Source of the DNA: Hydrogenovibrio kuenenii DSM 12350
GTDB lineage: Bacteria; Pseudomonadota; Gammaproteobacteria; Thiomicrospirales; Thiomicrospiraceae
DNA length: 64,000 nt
Direction of reading: 5' to 3'
Assembly: GCF_000526715.1 (NCBI RefSeq)
Contig: NZ_JAGP01000001.1
Location: 2,294,001 to 2,358,000, forward strand
Position numbers and translations under genes: made by a program. Below, one piece after another: positions 57,157-64,000 of the stretch. Under the pieces are notes generated by a model. That model did not search any database. It saw only the letters and a program-made list of their open reading frames with translations, and was not told the origin of the DNA. Every line of letters starts with the position of its first letter. Positions within the stretch are counted from its first letter, which is position 1.

Positions 57157-58476
57157 ATGACTGAATCGACTTTAACCACTAACGATGACAATCTACCCAA
57201 AGTAAGCACTCTGCTGCCTAAATGGGTATATAACCAATGGCTAATTTTGGTGGCGTTTTTGTTTTCAGTTGCTTTGGTCGGGGTACTGGCATTATCAGTA
57301 CAACGATTAACGGAAAGCACCATTAATGATGCTGCGAAAATCGTCGATCTTCAGTATGAAAAGCTGCACAACTTGCTAAACCTTCACCTTTTCGGAGAAA
57401 AACGTACAGTCAATTTAAGCCTGATTCTCTTACAAGATGATGCTTTTGAGCAAGATAAGGCGTTAATGAATTTTTATAAAAATGGTAAAGACTATACAAC
57501 CTACCGAGATAATCTAACCAGGCTCATAAAAAACAACGCGCGAGAATCCGAGTGGTTACAGCAAATCAGTGATATGGCGAAAATAACTGGGCCACTTCAA
57601 AATCACATTGCCGCTTTAGCAATGAATGATCAAAAGGAACAAGGCATCGCCCTCCTGACACAAGAAGTTATTCCGCAATTCAATGCCTTTAGTCAGAAAG
57701 TGAATGAGTTTTCTTTATACCAGTCTCTAGATACCAAACGCCTTATTTCAGAAGCCAAACAACAAGTTGATCAAATGATGCGTACCATTATTATGATTGC
57801 TTTACTGATTATAGCCATCAGTAGCACGATTGCATTTGTGATTGGGCGCAAGTTTTTACGCATGAACCGAAGCTTGGTACTGGCCAATGAAACATTAGAG
57901 AAAAAGGTAAATGCTAGAACACAAAGCCTTTACGAGACGAAAGAAGCGTTATTAGAAAAAAACCGGATTCTAGAAGAGTTGTCGATTACCGATCCTCTGA
58001 CACAACTCTATAACCGCCTGAAAATGGAAAGTTTGCTTGAAGCCTATCAGCAAGATTTTGAACAAAACGGTACTGCTTTTAGCCTGCTGTTAATCGATTT
58101 GGATTTCTTTAAATCAATCAATGATACCTTTGGTCACAATCAAGGTGACCAGGTTCTTATAGAATTATCCGCTTGCCTCAAACTCTTTTTTACTGAAAAA
58201 GCGCACCTTGGTCGCTGGGGTGGCGAAGAATTTATTGTTCTGCTTGAAGATAGTGATGTGAGTACGGCTGAGCAAACAAGCGAAGCTTTTCGTAAACTGA
58301 TAGAAGACCATGAATTTTCTATAAGCAAGCCACTAACCGTCAGTATTGGTGTTGCCGCCATTGAACCTAATGAACCGATTGCAGAGTTTATCCACCGTGC
58401 AGATATGGCACTTTATAGTGCTAAGCATCAGGGTCGAAATCGCGTTCGCGCATCTCAACAAAGACGCTTGCTATAA
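57157..58476 (+). CDS. diguanylate cyclase with periplasmic sensor domain
   Basis: 439 residues from ATG 57157 (a longer frame to 56986 would overlap tsaC). Two membrane helices (about 26-48 and 206-228) enclose a periplasmic four-helix-like sensor; a coiled-coil linker (LEKKVNARTQSLYETKEALLEKN) leads to a GGDEF domain with ITDPLTQLYNRLKME and an active GGEEF site near residue 354. The RxxD inhibitory site that normally lies five residues before is absent (TEKAHLGRWGGEEF), so product inhibition is probably weak. It makes c-di-GMP. Confidence 0.9.
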   Translation: MTESTLTTNDDNLPKVSTLLPKWVYNQWLILVAFLFSVALVGVLALSVQRLTESTINDAAKIVDLQYEKLHNLLNLHLFGEKRTVNLSLILLQDDAFEQDKALMNFYKNGKDYTTYRDNLTRLIKNNARESEWLQQISDMAKITGPLQNHIAALAMNDQKEQGIALLTQEVIPQFNAFSQKVNEFSLYQSLDTKRLISEAKQQVDQMMRTIIMIALLIIAISSTIAFVIGRKFLRMNRSLVLANETLEKKVNARTQSLYETKEALLEKNRILEELSITDPLTQLYNRLKMESLLEAYQQDFEQNGTAFSLLLIDLDFFKSINDTFGHNQGDQVLIELSACLKLFFTEKAHLGRWGGEEFIVLLEDSDVSTAEQTSEAFRKLIEDHEFSISKPLTVSIGVAAIEPNEPIAEFIHRADMALYSAKHQGRNRVRASQQRRLL

Positions 58477-58500
58477 GACAGTTGATAACCAACTGTCTTA
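58474..58500. terminator. hairpin overlapping the GGDEF stop codon
   Basis: TAAGACAGTTG-ATAAC-CAACTGTCTTA: perfect 11-bp arms, beginning at the TAA stop. It sits between two convergent genes; the T-run is weak on both sides. Confidence 0.7.
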
Positions 58501-58518
58501 TATTCTCACTGAGAGTGG

Positions 58519-58845
58519 TTACGAGAAATATTTGTCCAGTTCTTCATAGACCACTTCAAGATACATTAGCTTGGGACCTCCGCCCATAATAACCGCCATC
58601 ATTGCTGACTCTAAAATTTCTTCCTTTGTCGCTTTGGCATCAACACAATCTTTGATATGAACAGCAATACACCAGCTGCACTGAAAAGCGACAGCCAATG
58701 ACAATAACATCAGATGTTTAGTCTTTGCCTCTAACGCACCTGGTTTTTCTGCCGCTTCAATAAAAGCCATAAAACTGCCGGTAGCCTGCGGCATATCTTT
58801 TATCAAACGTTGTATTGTCGCGCCTGCTTCTTGTAACTTCTCCAT
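58519..58845 (-). CDS. carboxymuconolactone decarboxylase / AhpD-like protein
   Basis: 108 residues with CSWCIAVHIKDCVDAKATKEEILE, the CxxC-x3-H redox motif of AhpD-like proteins, and EMLESAMMAVIMGGGP-like helix after it. AhpD-type members reduce peroxiredoxins; others are decarboxylases. The CxxC motif favours thiol-disulfide work. It is monocistronic. Confidence 0.85.
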   Translation of the reverse strand: MEKLQEAGATIQRLIKDMPQATGSFMAFIEAAEKPGALEAKTKHLMLLSLAVAFQCSWCIAVHIKDCVDAKATKEEILESAMMAVIMGGGPKLMYLEVVYEELDKYFS

Positions 58846-58988
58846 TTTATCCTCCTAAGATAATGAGAAATAAATAAACCCTTCAAATAACATCATACGC
58901 CTGTCTAAAATGAAAATAAATTATTGTTTTTTAAATAAAATTAAAGTTTTATTACCCAGTTAAAGTTTAATCAAATAACTCACTTCTT

Positions 58989-59007
58989 ACCCAGCCTGAC
59001 AGATTTT
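58989..59007 (+). repeat. dispersed element copy 10
   Basis: ACCCAGCCTGACAGATTTT, one mismatch, between divergent genes. Confidence 0.85.
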
Positions 59008-59108
59008 CATGTCCTATTTCAGGAATGGAGTAAAATCAATTCATTCATATCAATTCGCTAAGCTGGTTACCTTTTTGTCTAGCTTTACATATCAAGGAAA
59101 GGACTCCT

Positions 59109-59459
59109 ATGATTTACTACGTCATAAAAGTCGTTCTTACTGCAATCTTAATCGTGGCCATTGCAGAAACCGCAAAACGTAGCACGCTATTTGGTGCGTT
59201 GATTGCCTCTCTGCCTGTGCTTTCAATTCTGGCAATGTTCTGGTTATATTACGATACCCATGACCTACAAAGAATTTCAGCACTATCAACTCAAATTATT
59301 TGGTTGGTGATTCCTTCTTTCATTTTTTTCATCGCCCTACCAATCCTATTAAAAAATGGCTTTCATTTTTATCTCAGTGCGCTAATATCCATATTGATGA
59401 CCAGCGTAGGTTATCTGTTGATGATTCTGCTTTTAAAGCAAATAGGCATCAAAATTTAA
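59109..59459 (+). CDS. small integral membrane protein, DUF3147 type
   Basis: 116 residues and four membrane helices with short loops; the pattern ETAKRSTLFGALIASLPVLSILAMFWLYYDTHD is typical of DUF3147 proteins (GlpM-like). No activity is known. It is 17 bases ahead of the deacetylase gene. Confidence 0.72.
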   Translation: MIYYVIKVVLTAILIVAIAETAKRSTLFGALIASLPVLSILAMFWLYYDTHDLQRISALSTQIIWLVIPSFIFFIALPILLKNGFHFYLSALISILMTSVGYLLMILLLKQIGIKI

Positions 59460-59476
59460 CGGGAAGTAATTAATTC

Positions 59477-60592
59477 ATGACATACGGCAATCGTTTCGCG
59501 CACAAATTCAGTCAATGGAGACAAAACTGGCTCTCAATATGGTTTATACCGACTATTTTTATCTTGTTATTCAGTTTTGCACCGCCCAATATAGCCGCCG
59601 AAACGGAAGTCTCATCTAATTCTGACGGCAGTGCCGTCATTTTGCTTTATCATCGTTTTGGCGAAGACAAACTTCCTAGTACCAGTATTCGGCTTGATCA
59701 GTTTGATGCGCAACTTGACTACCTTGCACAAAACCATTTTCACGTTTGGTCTTTGTCGCAATTAATCACTGCACTTAAAAATCATTCCCCCATTCCAGAC
59801 AAAACCGTGGTGCTTACCGTTGATGATGCCTGGGAAAGTGTTTATATAAACGCCTATCCAAGGCTAAAAGCGCGTGGTTGGCCGTTAACGGTTTTTGTTA
59901 ATACAAATCCGGTCGATAAAGGCTACAAGTCAAATATGACCTGGGCACAAATGCGCGAAATGCAACAGCACGGCGTGGAATTTGCCAACCACTCACAAAC
60001 GCATGATTTCTTGATTCAAACTGACCAAGAAAGCTTAGATGCATGGCGTCAGCGAGTAGAAAATGACATCACTGGCGCACAACAGCGTTTACAGGAAGAG
60101 CTTGGTTCCGATACCAATAAAATGAAGCTCTTCTCTTATCCCTATGGAGAGTTTTCCAAACCCCTTGCTCAATTAGTTAACAAAATGGGCTATACGGCTG
60201 TGGTACAAAATTCTGGTGCCGTTGGCTATGATTCAGACATGAGAGCTTTAATGCGCTTTCCAATGAGCGAAACCTATGGTGACTTGGAGTCCTTTATCCT
60301 CAAGATTAACACCCAAGTGTTACCCGTAACGCATTACGAACCTTTTGACCCTGAAGTGAAACAAAACCCACCAAAATTAACCCTGCATTTCGCTACACCA
60401 CAAAAAGGAATACAATGTTTTAATCATAAAGGGGAACGTCTCGAGCTCCACTGGGAAACCCCTCTAACCTTAGTCATCGAAGACAAAATGAAACTGTCGC
60501 CGCCAAGAGATAGGTACGCTTGTACTCAGCAAACATCTAATGGTAGGTGGCGCTGGTTCAGTCATTCGTGGATTATTAAGGATGAACGTTAA
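59477..60592 (+). CDS. polysaccharide deacetylase (NodB-type) exported protein
   Basis: 371 residues. Signal peptide or anchor near residues 18-40, then the NodB domain: VILLYHRFGED, VVLTVDDAWES (catalytic Asp pair), NHSQTHDF (metal His), FSYPYGEF. This metal-dependent fold removes acetyl groups from cell-wall or exopolysaccharide sugars. A further 80 residues at the C-terminus form a beta domain of no known type. It may form an operon with the DUF3147 and LysE genes. Confidence 0.88.
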   Translation: MTYGNRFAHKFSQWRQNWLSIWFIPTIFILLFSFAPPNIAAETEVSSNSDGSAVILLYHRFGEDKLPSTSIRLDQFDAQLDYLAQNHFHVWSLSQLITALKNHSPIPDKTVVLTVDDAWESVYINAYPRLKARGWPLTVFVNTNPVDKGYKSNMTWAQMREMQQHGVEFANHSQTHDFLIQTDQESLDAWRQRVENDITGAQQRLQEELGSDTNKMKLFSYPYGEFSKPLAQLVNKMGYTAVVQNSGAVGYDSDMRALMRFPMSETYGDLESFILKINTQVLPVTHYEPFDPEVKQNPPKLTLHFATPQKGIQCFNHKGERLELHWETPLTLVIEDKMKLSPPRDRYACTQQTSNGRWRWFSHSWIIKDER

Positions 60593-60621
60593 TGCCTTTT
60601 ATCATCAGTTGAATAAGCGAT

Positions 60622-61242
60622 ATGGAAACGGAAGTCTTACTCTCATTTATCGGCATTACAGTTTTAATTGCACTGTCACCCGGGCCGGATAATCTCTATG
60701 TGTTGATGCAGTCAGTACTTCATGGTCATACTGCTGGTATTTGGGTAACGCTGGGTTTATGCACTGGCTTGATTGTACACACAACGGCTGTTTCACTTGG
60801 GCTCGCCGCAATACTACAAAGTTCAGTGATGGCTTTTACACTATTGAAAATAGTGGGCGCACTTTACCTGCTATATCTAGCATGGCAAGCCTTCAAAGCC
60901 GGCAGTCTCCATTTACACAAACAGAATACGCCAGTACTTAAGCCTTGGCAGCTTTATCGCCGCGGGGTGCTGATGAATATCTCCAACCCGAAAGTATCAC
61001 TCTTTTTTCTAGCGTTTTTACCGCAGTTCATTTCCGTACAAACAGGCCATATTACCCAGCAAATCTGGTTGATGGGGCTGATGATCATTTTCGTTACTTT
61101 CATTGTTTTCAGCAGCATCGCGCTTTTGTCGGGTAAACTAAAAATATTAAATACATCTGCCAAAGCGCAACGCATACTTCACCGTATCACTGCGATTATT
61201 TTTGTAGGCTTAGCAATAAAGCTGCTCTCTAGCCAACCTTAA
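60622..61242 (+). CDS. LysE/RhtB-family amino-acid exporter
   Basis: 206 residues and six membrane helices. The N-terminal motif SPGPDNLYVLMQSVLHGHTAG and the middle RRGVLMNISNPKVSLFFLAFLPQF are family signatures. Such proteins export homoserine, threonine, lysine or related metabolites. The exact substrate is unknown. Confidence 0.92.
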   Translation: METEVLLSFIGITVLIALSPGPDNLYVLMQSVLHGHTAGIWVTLGLCTGLIVHTTAVSLGLAAILQSSVMAFTLLKIVGALYLLYLAWQAFKAGSLHLHKQNTPVLKPWQLYRRGVLMNISNPKVSLFFLAFLPQFISVQTGHITQQIWLMGLMIIFVTFIVFSSIALLSGKLKILNTSAKAQRILHRITAIIFVGLAIKLLSSQP

Positions 61243-61263
61243 TGCTTTAAGCAAGGAGGAATT

Positions 61264-62661
61264 ATGACCCCTATTCAATCTTTTGGTGCTGCAGAAACCG
61301 TCACAGGATCGTGCCATCTACTACAGCTCAAAAATGGACCCAAAATCTTGATTGATTGCGGCATGTTCCAAGGCCACACCGATCATGACAACTCTGACCC
61401 TTTTGGCTTTGACCCGAAAGAAGTCGATATTTTGCTCATCACTCACGCTCATCTTGACCATGTCGGACGTATTCCAAAACTGGTCAAAGAAGGTTTTGAT
61501 GGCCGCATTATCAGCTTACGCGCCACAATGGAATTGGCGGAAGTCATTCTGCTCGACAGTGCCAAAATCATGCAAGAAGATTACAAAACACACTACAAAA
61601 AAGCACAACGTAGAGGCGAAGAGGAAAAAGTTCACCTGCCTTTATATGACTTAGATGATGCAAGAGATGTGTTCGATTTAAACATTCAGTACGCTGAATA
61701 CGACAAACCGATTTCCATGGGAAAAAACCTGCATGCAACCTTCCGTAATGCAGGACATATTTTAGGATCGGCTACCATTCAAATTGATTTTGAAGAAGAA
61801 GGTGTCATGAAAACCGTAGTTTTCTCTGGCGACTTGGGTAATCAAAAAGATTTGATTCTGCAATCTCCTGAATACGTCAAAAAGGCCGATGCGCTTTATA
61901 TCGAATCTACCTATGGTGACCGAAATCACCGTTCGTTAGACGCCAGTATTGAAGAGTTCAAAAAAGCAGTTAAAGATACGCTCATTAATCAAGGCAACGT
62001 CATTATTCCGTCTTTCGCCGTTGAACGAACTCAGGAACTTCTTTTACTGCTCAAACAAATGTATTACGACAAAGAACTGCCTACTTGCAAAATCTTTTTA
62101 GACTCCCCGATGGCGATTCGAGCCACGCGAATTTACAGCCAGTATGTTCAAGAACTCAATGAAGTCGCCAATGACTTCCTAGAAAGAGACGGATCTGTAT
62201 TTGACTTTCCTTATCTTGAATACACGCTGAAAGGCGAAGATTCAATGAAAATAAATGATGAAGAAAGCGGCTGTATTATTATCGCGGGTAGTGGCATGTG
62301 TACTGGTGGCCGAATTTTACACCACTTCAAACACAGACTATGGAATCCCCGTAATAGTGTGATATTCGTCGGTTATCAAGCGGTAGGCACACTGGGCAGA
62401 TTGATGGTAGATGGTGCCGAATCGATTCGAATCTACCGTGAAGAAATCAAAGTCAACGCAAAAATCTATATGATTAACGGATTTTCTGCTCATGCCGATC
62501 AACAAGAATTACTAGCGTGGATGGGGCAATTCGAGCAACTAGATAAGGTATTTCTCATCCATGGCGAACGGGATAAACAGGAAGTTTTCAAAACCGCTAT
62601 TGAAGACAAACTGCACAAAACGGTGCACATCGTTGAACATGCAGAAGGTGTCTGGATTTAA
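61264..62661 (+). CDS. metallo-beta-lactamase/beta-CASP ribonuclease-like protein
   Basis: 465 residues. Metal motif THAHLDHVGR, further ligands in GHILGSA and SGDLG, then the beta-CASP core GSGMCTGGRILHHFKHRLW and the final His motif GFSAHADQQELLAWM. The architecture is that of RNA-processing exonucleases (YsiF/CPSF-like) in bacteria and archaea. Cytoplasmic. A GGAGG ribosome site precedes it. Role in this organism unknown. Confidence 0.92.
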   Translation: MTPIQSFGAAETVTGSCHLLQLKNGPKILIDCGMFQGHTDHDNSDPFGFDPKEVDILLITHAHLDHVGRIPKLVKEGFDGRIISLRATMELAEVILLDSAKIMQEDYKTHYKKAQRRGEEEKVHLPLYDLDDARDVFDLNIQYAEYDKPISMGKNLHATFRNAGHILGSATIQIDFEEEGVMKTVVFSGDLGNQKDLILQSPEYVKKADALYIESTYGDRNHRSLDASIEEFKKAVKDTLINQGNVIIPSFAVERTQELLLLLKQMYYDKELPTCKIFLDSPMAIRATRIYSQYVQELNEVANDFLERDGSVFDFPYLEYTLKGEDSMKINDEESGCIIIAGSGMCTGGRILHHFKHRLWNPRNSVIFVGYQAVGTLGRLMVDGAESIRIYREEIKVNAKIYMINGFSAHADQQELLAWMGQFEQLDKVFLIHGERDKQEVFKTAIEDKLHKTVHIVEHAEGVWI

Positions 62662-62685
62662 GCAGTAGTTGAAACAAAGAGAAGC

Positions 62686-62913
62686 TTGATGAAAAAAATA
62701 CATTCTATCAGCTCAATTATCGTCATCATATTGGTCGCGATTTTTGCACTGCAAAACACATCAATAGTTGAAGTTAAACTGCTATTTTGGGGATTCTCCG
62801 CACAAATTGCGCTTTTAGTGGTGATTCTAATTGGGTTAGGTTTTATACTTGGCGTACTGTTTTCAGGCTTCTCAAAACACAAAGAAAAAGACGAAGCCAA
62901 CCATTCAGAATAA
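62686..62913 (+). CDS. LapA-domain membrane protein
   Basis: 75 residues, two membrane helices (IIVIILVAIFALQN and LLVVILIGLGFILGVLF) with the LapA (DUF1049) pattern LQNTSIVEVKLLFWGF between them. Its E. coli homologue works with LapB in control of LPS synthesis; here no lapB is adjacent. The C-terminus is short and charged. Confidence 0.85.
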   Translation: MMKKIHSISSIIVIILVAIFALQNTSIVEVKLLFWGFSAQIALLVVILIGLGFILGVLFSGFSKHKEKDEANHSE

Positions 62914-62935
62914 TTTTTAGTCAGGAGCAACAGCC

Positions 62936-63652
62936 ATGTCCCATTTTACCGAAGAAATGCTGGATGAGCATTTAGCCGATAAACACTACAGCCACCGAAT
63001 GGGTTGGCTTCGTGCCGCTGTATTAGGGGCAAATGATGGCATTATTTCCGTAGTCAGTATTCTGGTGGGGGTTATTGCTGCGGGTACCGACAAAGACCAT
63101 ATCATTCTGGTCGGAACCGCTGCCTTGGTGGCAGGTGCACTTTCCATGGCCGCAGGAGAATATGTTTCCGTCAGCTCTCAGTCCGATACTGAAAAAGCTG
63201 ACTTGGAAATAGAACGCCAAGCGTTAGAGGACGACTGGGAAACCGAACATGCCGAACTGGCAATGATTTACCAGCAAAGAGGCGTGAGCCCGGAAACCGC
63301 AGACCAAGTAGCGAAAGAGCTGATGGAGCACGATGCATTGGGCGCTCATGCTAAAGATGAACTCGGGCTGTCGGAAATTCATACGGCAAGGCCACTACAA
63401 GCAGCCTTTGCTTCTGCCGCTTCTTTTGTCTCTGGGGCAGGGATTCCGGTCATTCTGGTTTCTATTTTACCGATGCAAAACCTAGGTTATATTGTTGCCG
63501 CCAGCTCTTTAGTACTACTTGCACTATTAGGAGCAATTGCCGCTAAAACTGGTGGTGCCAATATGATGAAAGGCGGTGTTCGTATGTTGGTCTGGGGTGC
63601 ATTAGCAATGGCGCTTACCACCTATGTTGGTTTAATGTTTGGCGCAGGTTAG
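62936..63652 (+). CDS. VIT1/CCC1-family divalent metal transporter
   Basis: 238 residues. Helix 1 motif LRAAVLGANDGIISVVSILVGV, GAL SMAAGEYVSVSSQ block, then an acidic cytoplasmic part (EIERQALEDDWETEHAELA), which binds metal in plant VIT1, and three further helices. The family moves Fe2+ or Mn2+ out of the cytosol; a bacterial member would export or store iron. It adds to the several metal exporters of this window. Confidence 0.9.
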   Translation: MSHFTEEMLDEHLADKHYSHRMGWLRAAVLGANDGIISVVSILVGVIAAGTDKDHIILVGTAALVAGALSMAAGEYVSVSSQSDTEKADLEIERQALEDDWETEHAELAMIYQQRGVSPETADQVAKELMEHDALGAHAKDELGLSEIHTARPLQAAFASAASFVSGAGIPVILVSILPMQNLGYIVAASSLVLLALLGAIAAKTGGANMMKGGVRMLVWGALAMALTTYVGLMFGAG

Positions 63653-63706
63653 ACGGGGTTCGAGCTCTGCAGTTCGGAGATCACATAATAAATAGGAGAA
63701 ACAATC

Positions 63707-64000
63707 ATGCCGCATCAAATCAAAGTATGGGATATTGCGGTTCGTAGCTTTCATTGGCTGCTAGTTGCATTCTTCTTTATCGCCTACCTAACAGGGGATG
63801 ACAGTGTTATCCATGCCTACGCCGGCTATGTAGTATTGGCTCTGGTCGCATTTCGCCTGATTTGGGGGATAATCGGCACCCGTTATGCCCGTTTTTCGAA
63901 CTTCGTTTACAGCAAACAAACCGTTAAAACCTATGTTCGCTCCATTCTAGATTTCCGCCCTATTCATTATATTGGCCATAACCCTTTAGGCGGCTGGATG
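63707..64000 (+). CDS. b-type cytochrome (cytochrome b561 / Ni-Fe hydrogenase cyt b type), 3' end cut
   Basis: The first 98 codons are present before the window ends. The opening MPHQIKVWDIAVRSFHWLLVAFF, with His in FHW, and the later IHAYAGYVVLALVAFRLIWG are haem-ligand helices 1 and 2 of the di-haem cytochrome b561 / hydrogenase-cytochrome b family. It would pass electrons between quinone and a periplasmic partner. An AGGAG site sits 8 bases before the ATG. The partner gene lies beyond the window. Confidence 0.85.
   Translation, partial: MPHQIKVWDIAVRSFHWLLVAFFFIAYLTGDDSVIHAYAGYVVLALVAFRLIWGIIGTRYARFSNFVYSKQTVKTYVRSILDFRPIHYIGHNPLGGWM

Overview
The window is about 64 kb of a gammaproteobacterial chromosome spanning the replication origin. 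The order rpmH-rnpA-yidC-(orphan)-mnmE on the minus strand facing dnaA-dnaN-recF-gyrB on the plus strand, with a cluster of DnaA boxes at about 40.24-40.30 kb, is the classic oriC neighbourhood. A class I phosphoribulokinase next to gyrB implies Calvin-Benson CO2 fixation. Together with the metal-efflux genes, gene content and moderately AT-rich base use, this suggests a marine autotroph of the Thiomicrospira / Hydrogenovibrio / Thiomicrorhabdus type. The genus is an inference, not read from a marker comparison.

Layout. 0-4.4 kb: a 4Fe-4S NapH/NosR-like membrane protein (cut by the window edge) behind a TonB-dependent receptor, then a TetR regulator with two widely spaced operator-like palindromes upstream. 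4.4-14.5 kb: metal homeostasis, with a divergent CDF-family protein, a CusCBA-type tripartite Cu/Ag efflux system, a Met/His/Cys-rich exported protein, an SO_0444-type Cu/Zn permease and a TauE/SafE permease. 14.5-25.2 kb: an apparent sigma-54 regulon built around cyanate. It holds an outer-membrane porin, a NrtA/SsuA-type ABC importer, a NifA-like activator, a leftward operon (OsmC-like, acyl-CoA-dehydrogenase-like, rubredoxin-reductase fusion) and cyanase (cynS). Three sites with -24/-12 geometry are preceded by a shared TTGT-N2/3-ACAA motif in helically phased copies. 25-34 kb: housekeeping and small metabolic genes, including a redox HxlR regulator divergent from a nitroreductase. 34-51 kb: the oriC block and prk. 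51-64 kb: envelope, haem, tRNA-modification and signalling genes, ending in a truncated b-type cytochrome.

The most unusual non-gene signal is a dispersed element with consensus ACCCAGCCTGGCAGATTTT. Ten good copies lie between genes, all in the plus orientation on both sides of oriC, and five more lie inside coding sequences, mostly in the minus orientation. It is not a transposon and most copies are not terminators. A DNA-uptake sequence or another chromosome-wide recognition motif is the leading idea. No tRNA, rRNA, insertion sequence, prophage or CRISPR array was seen.
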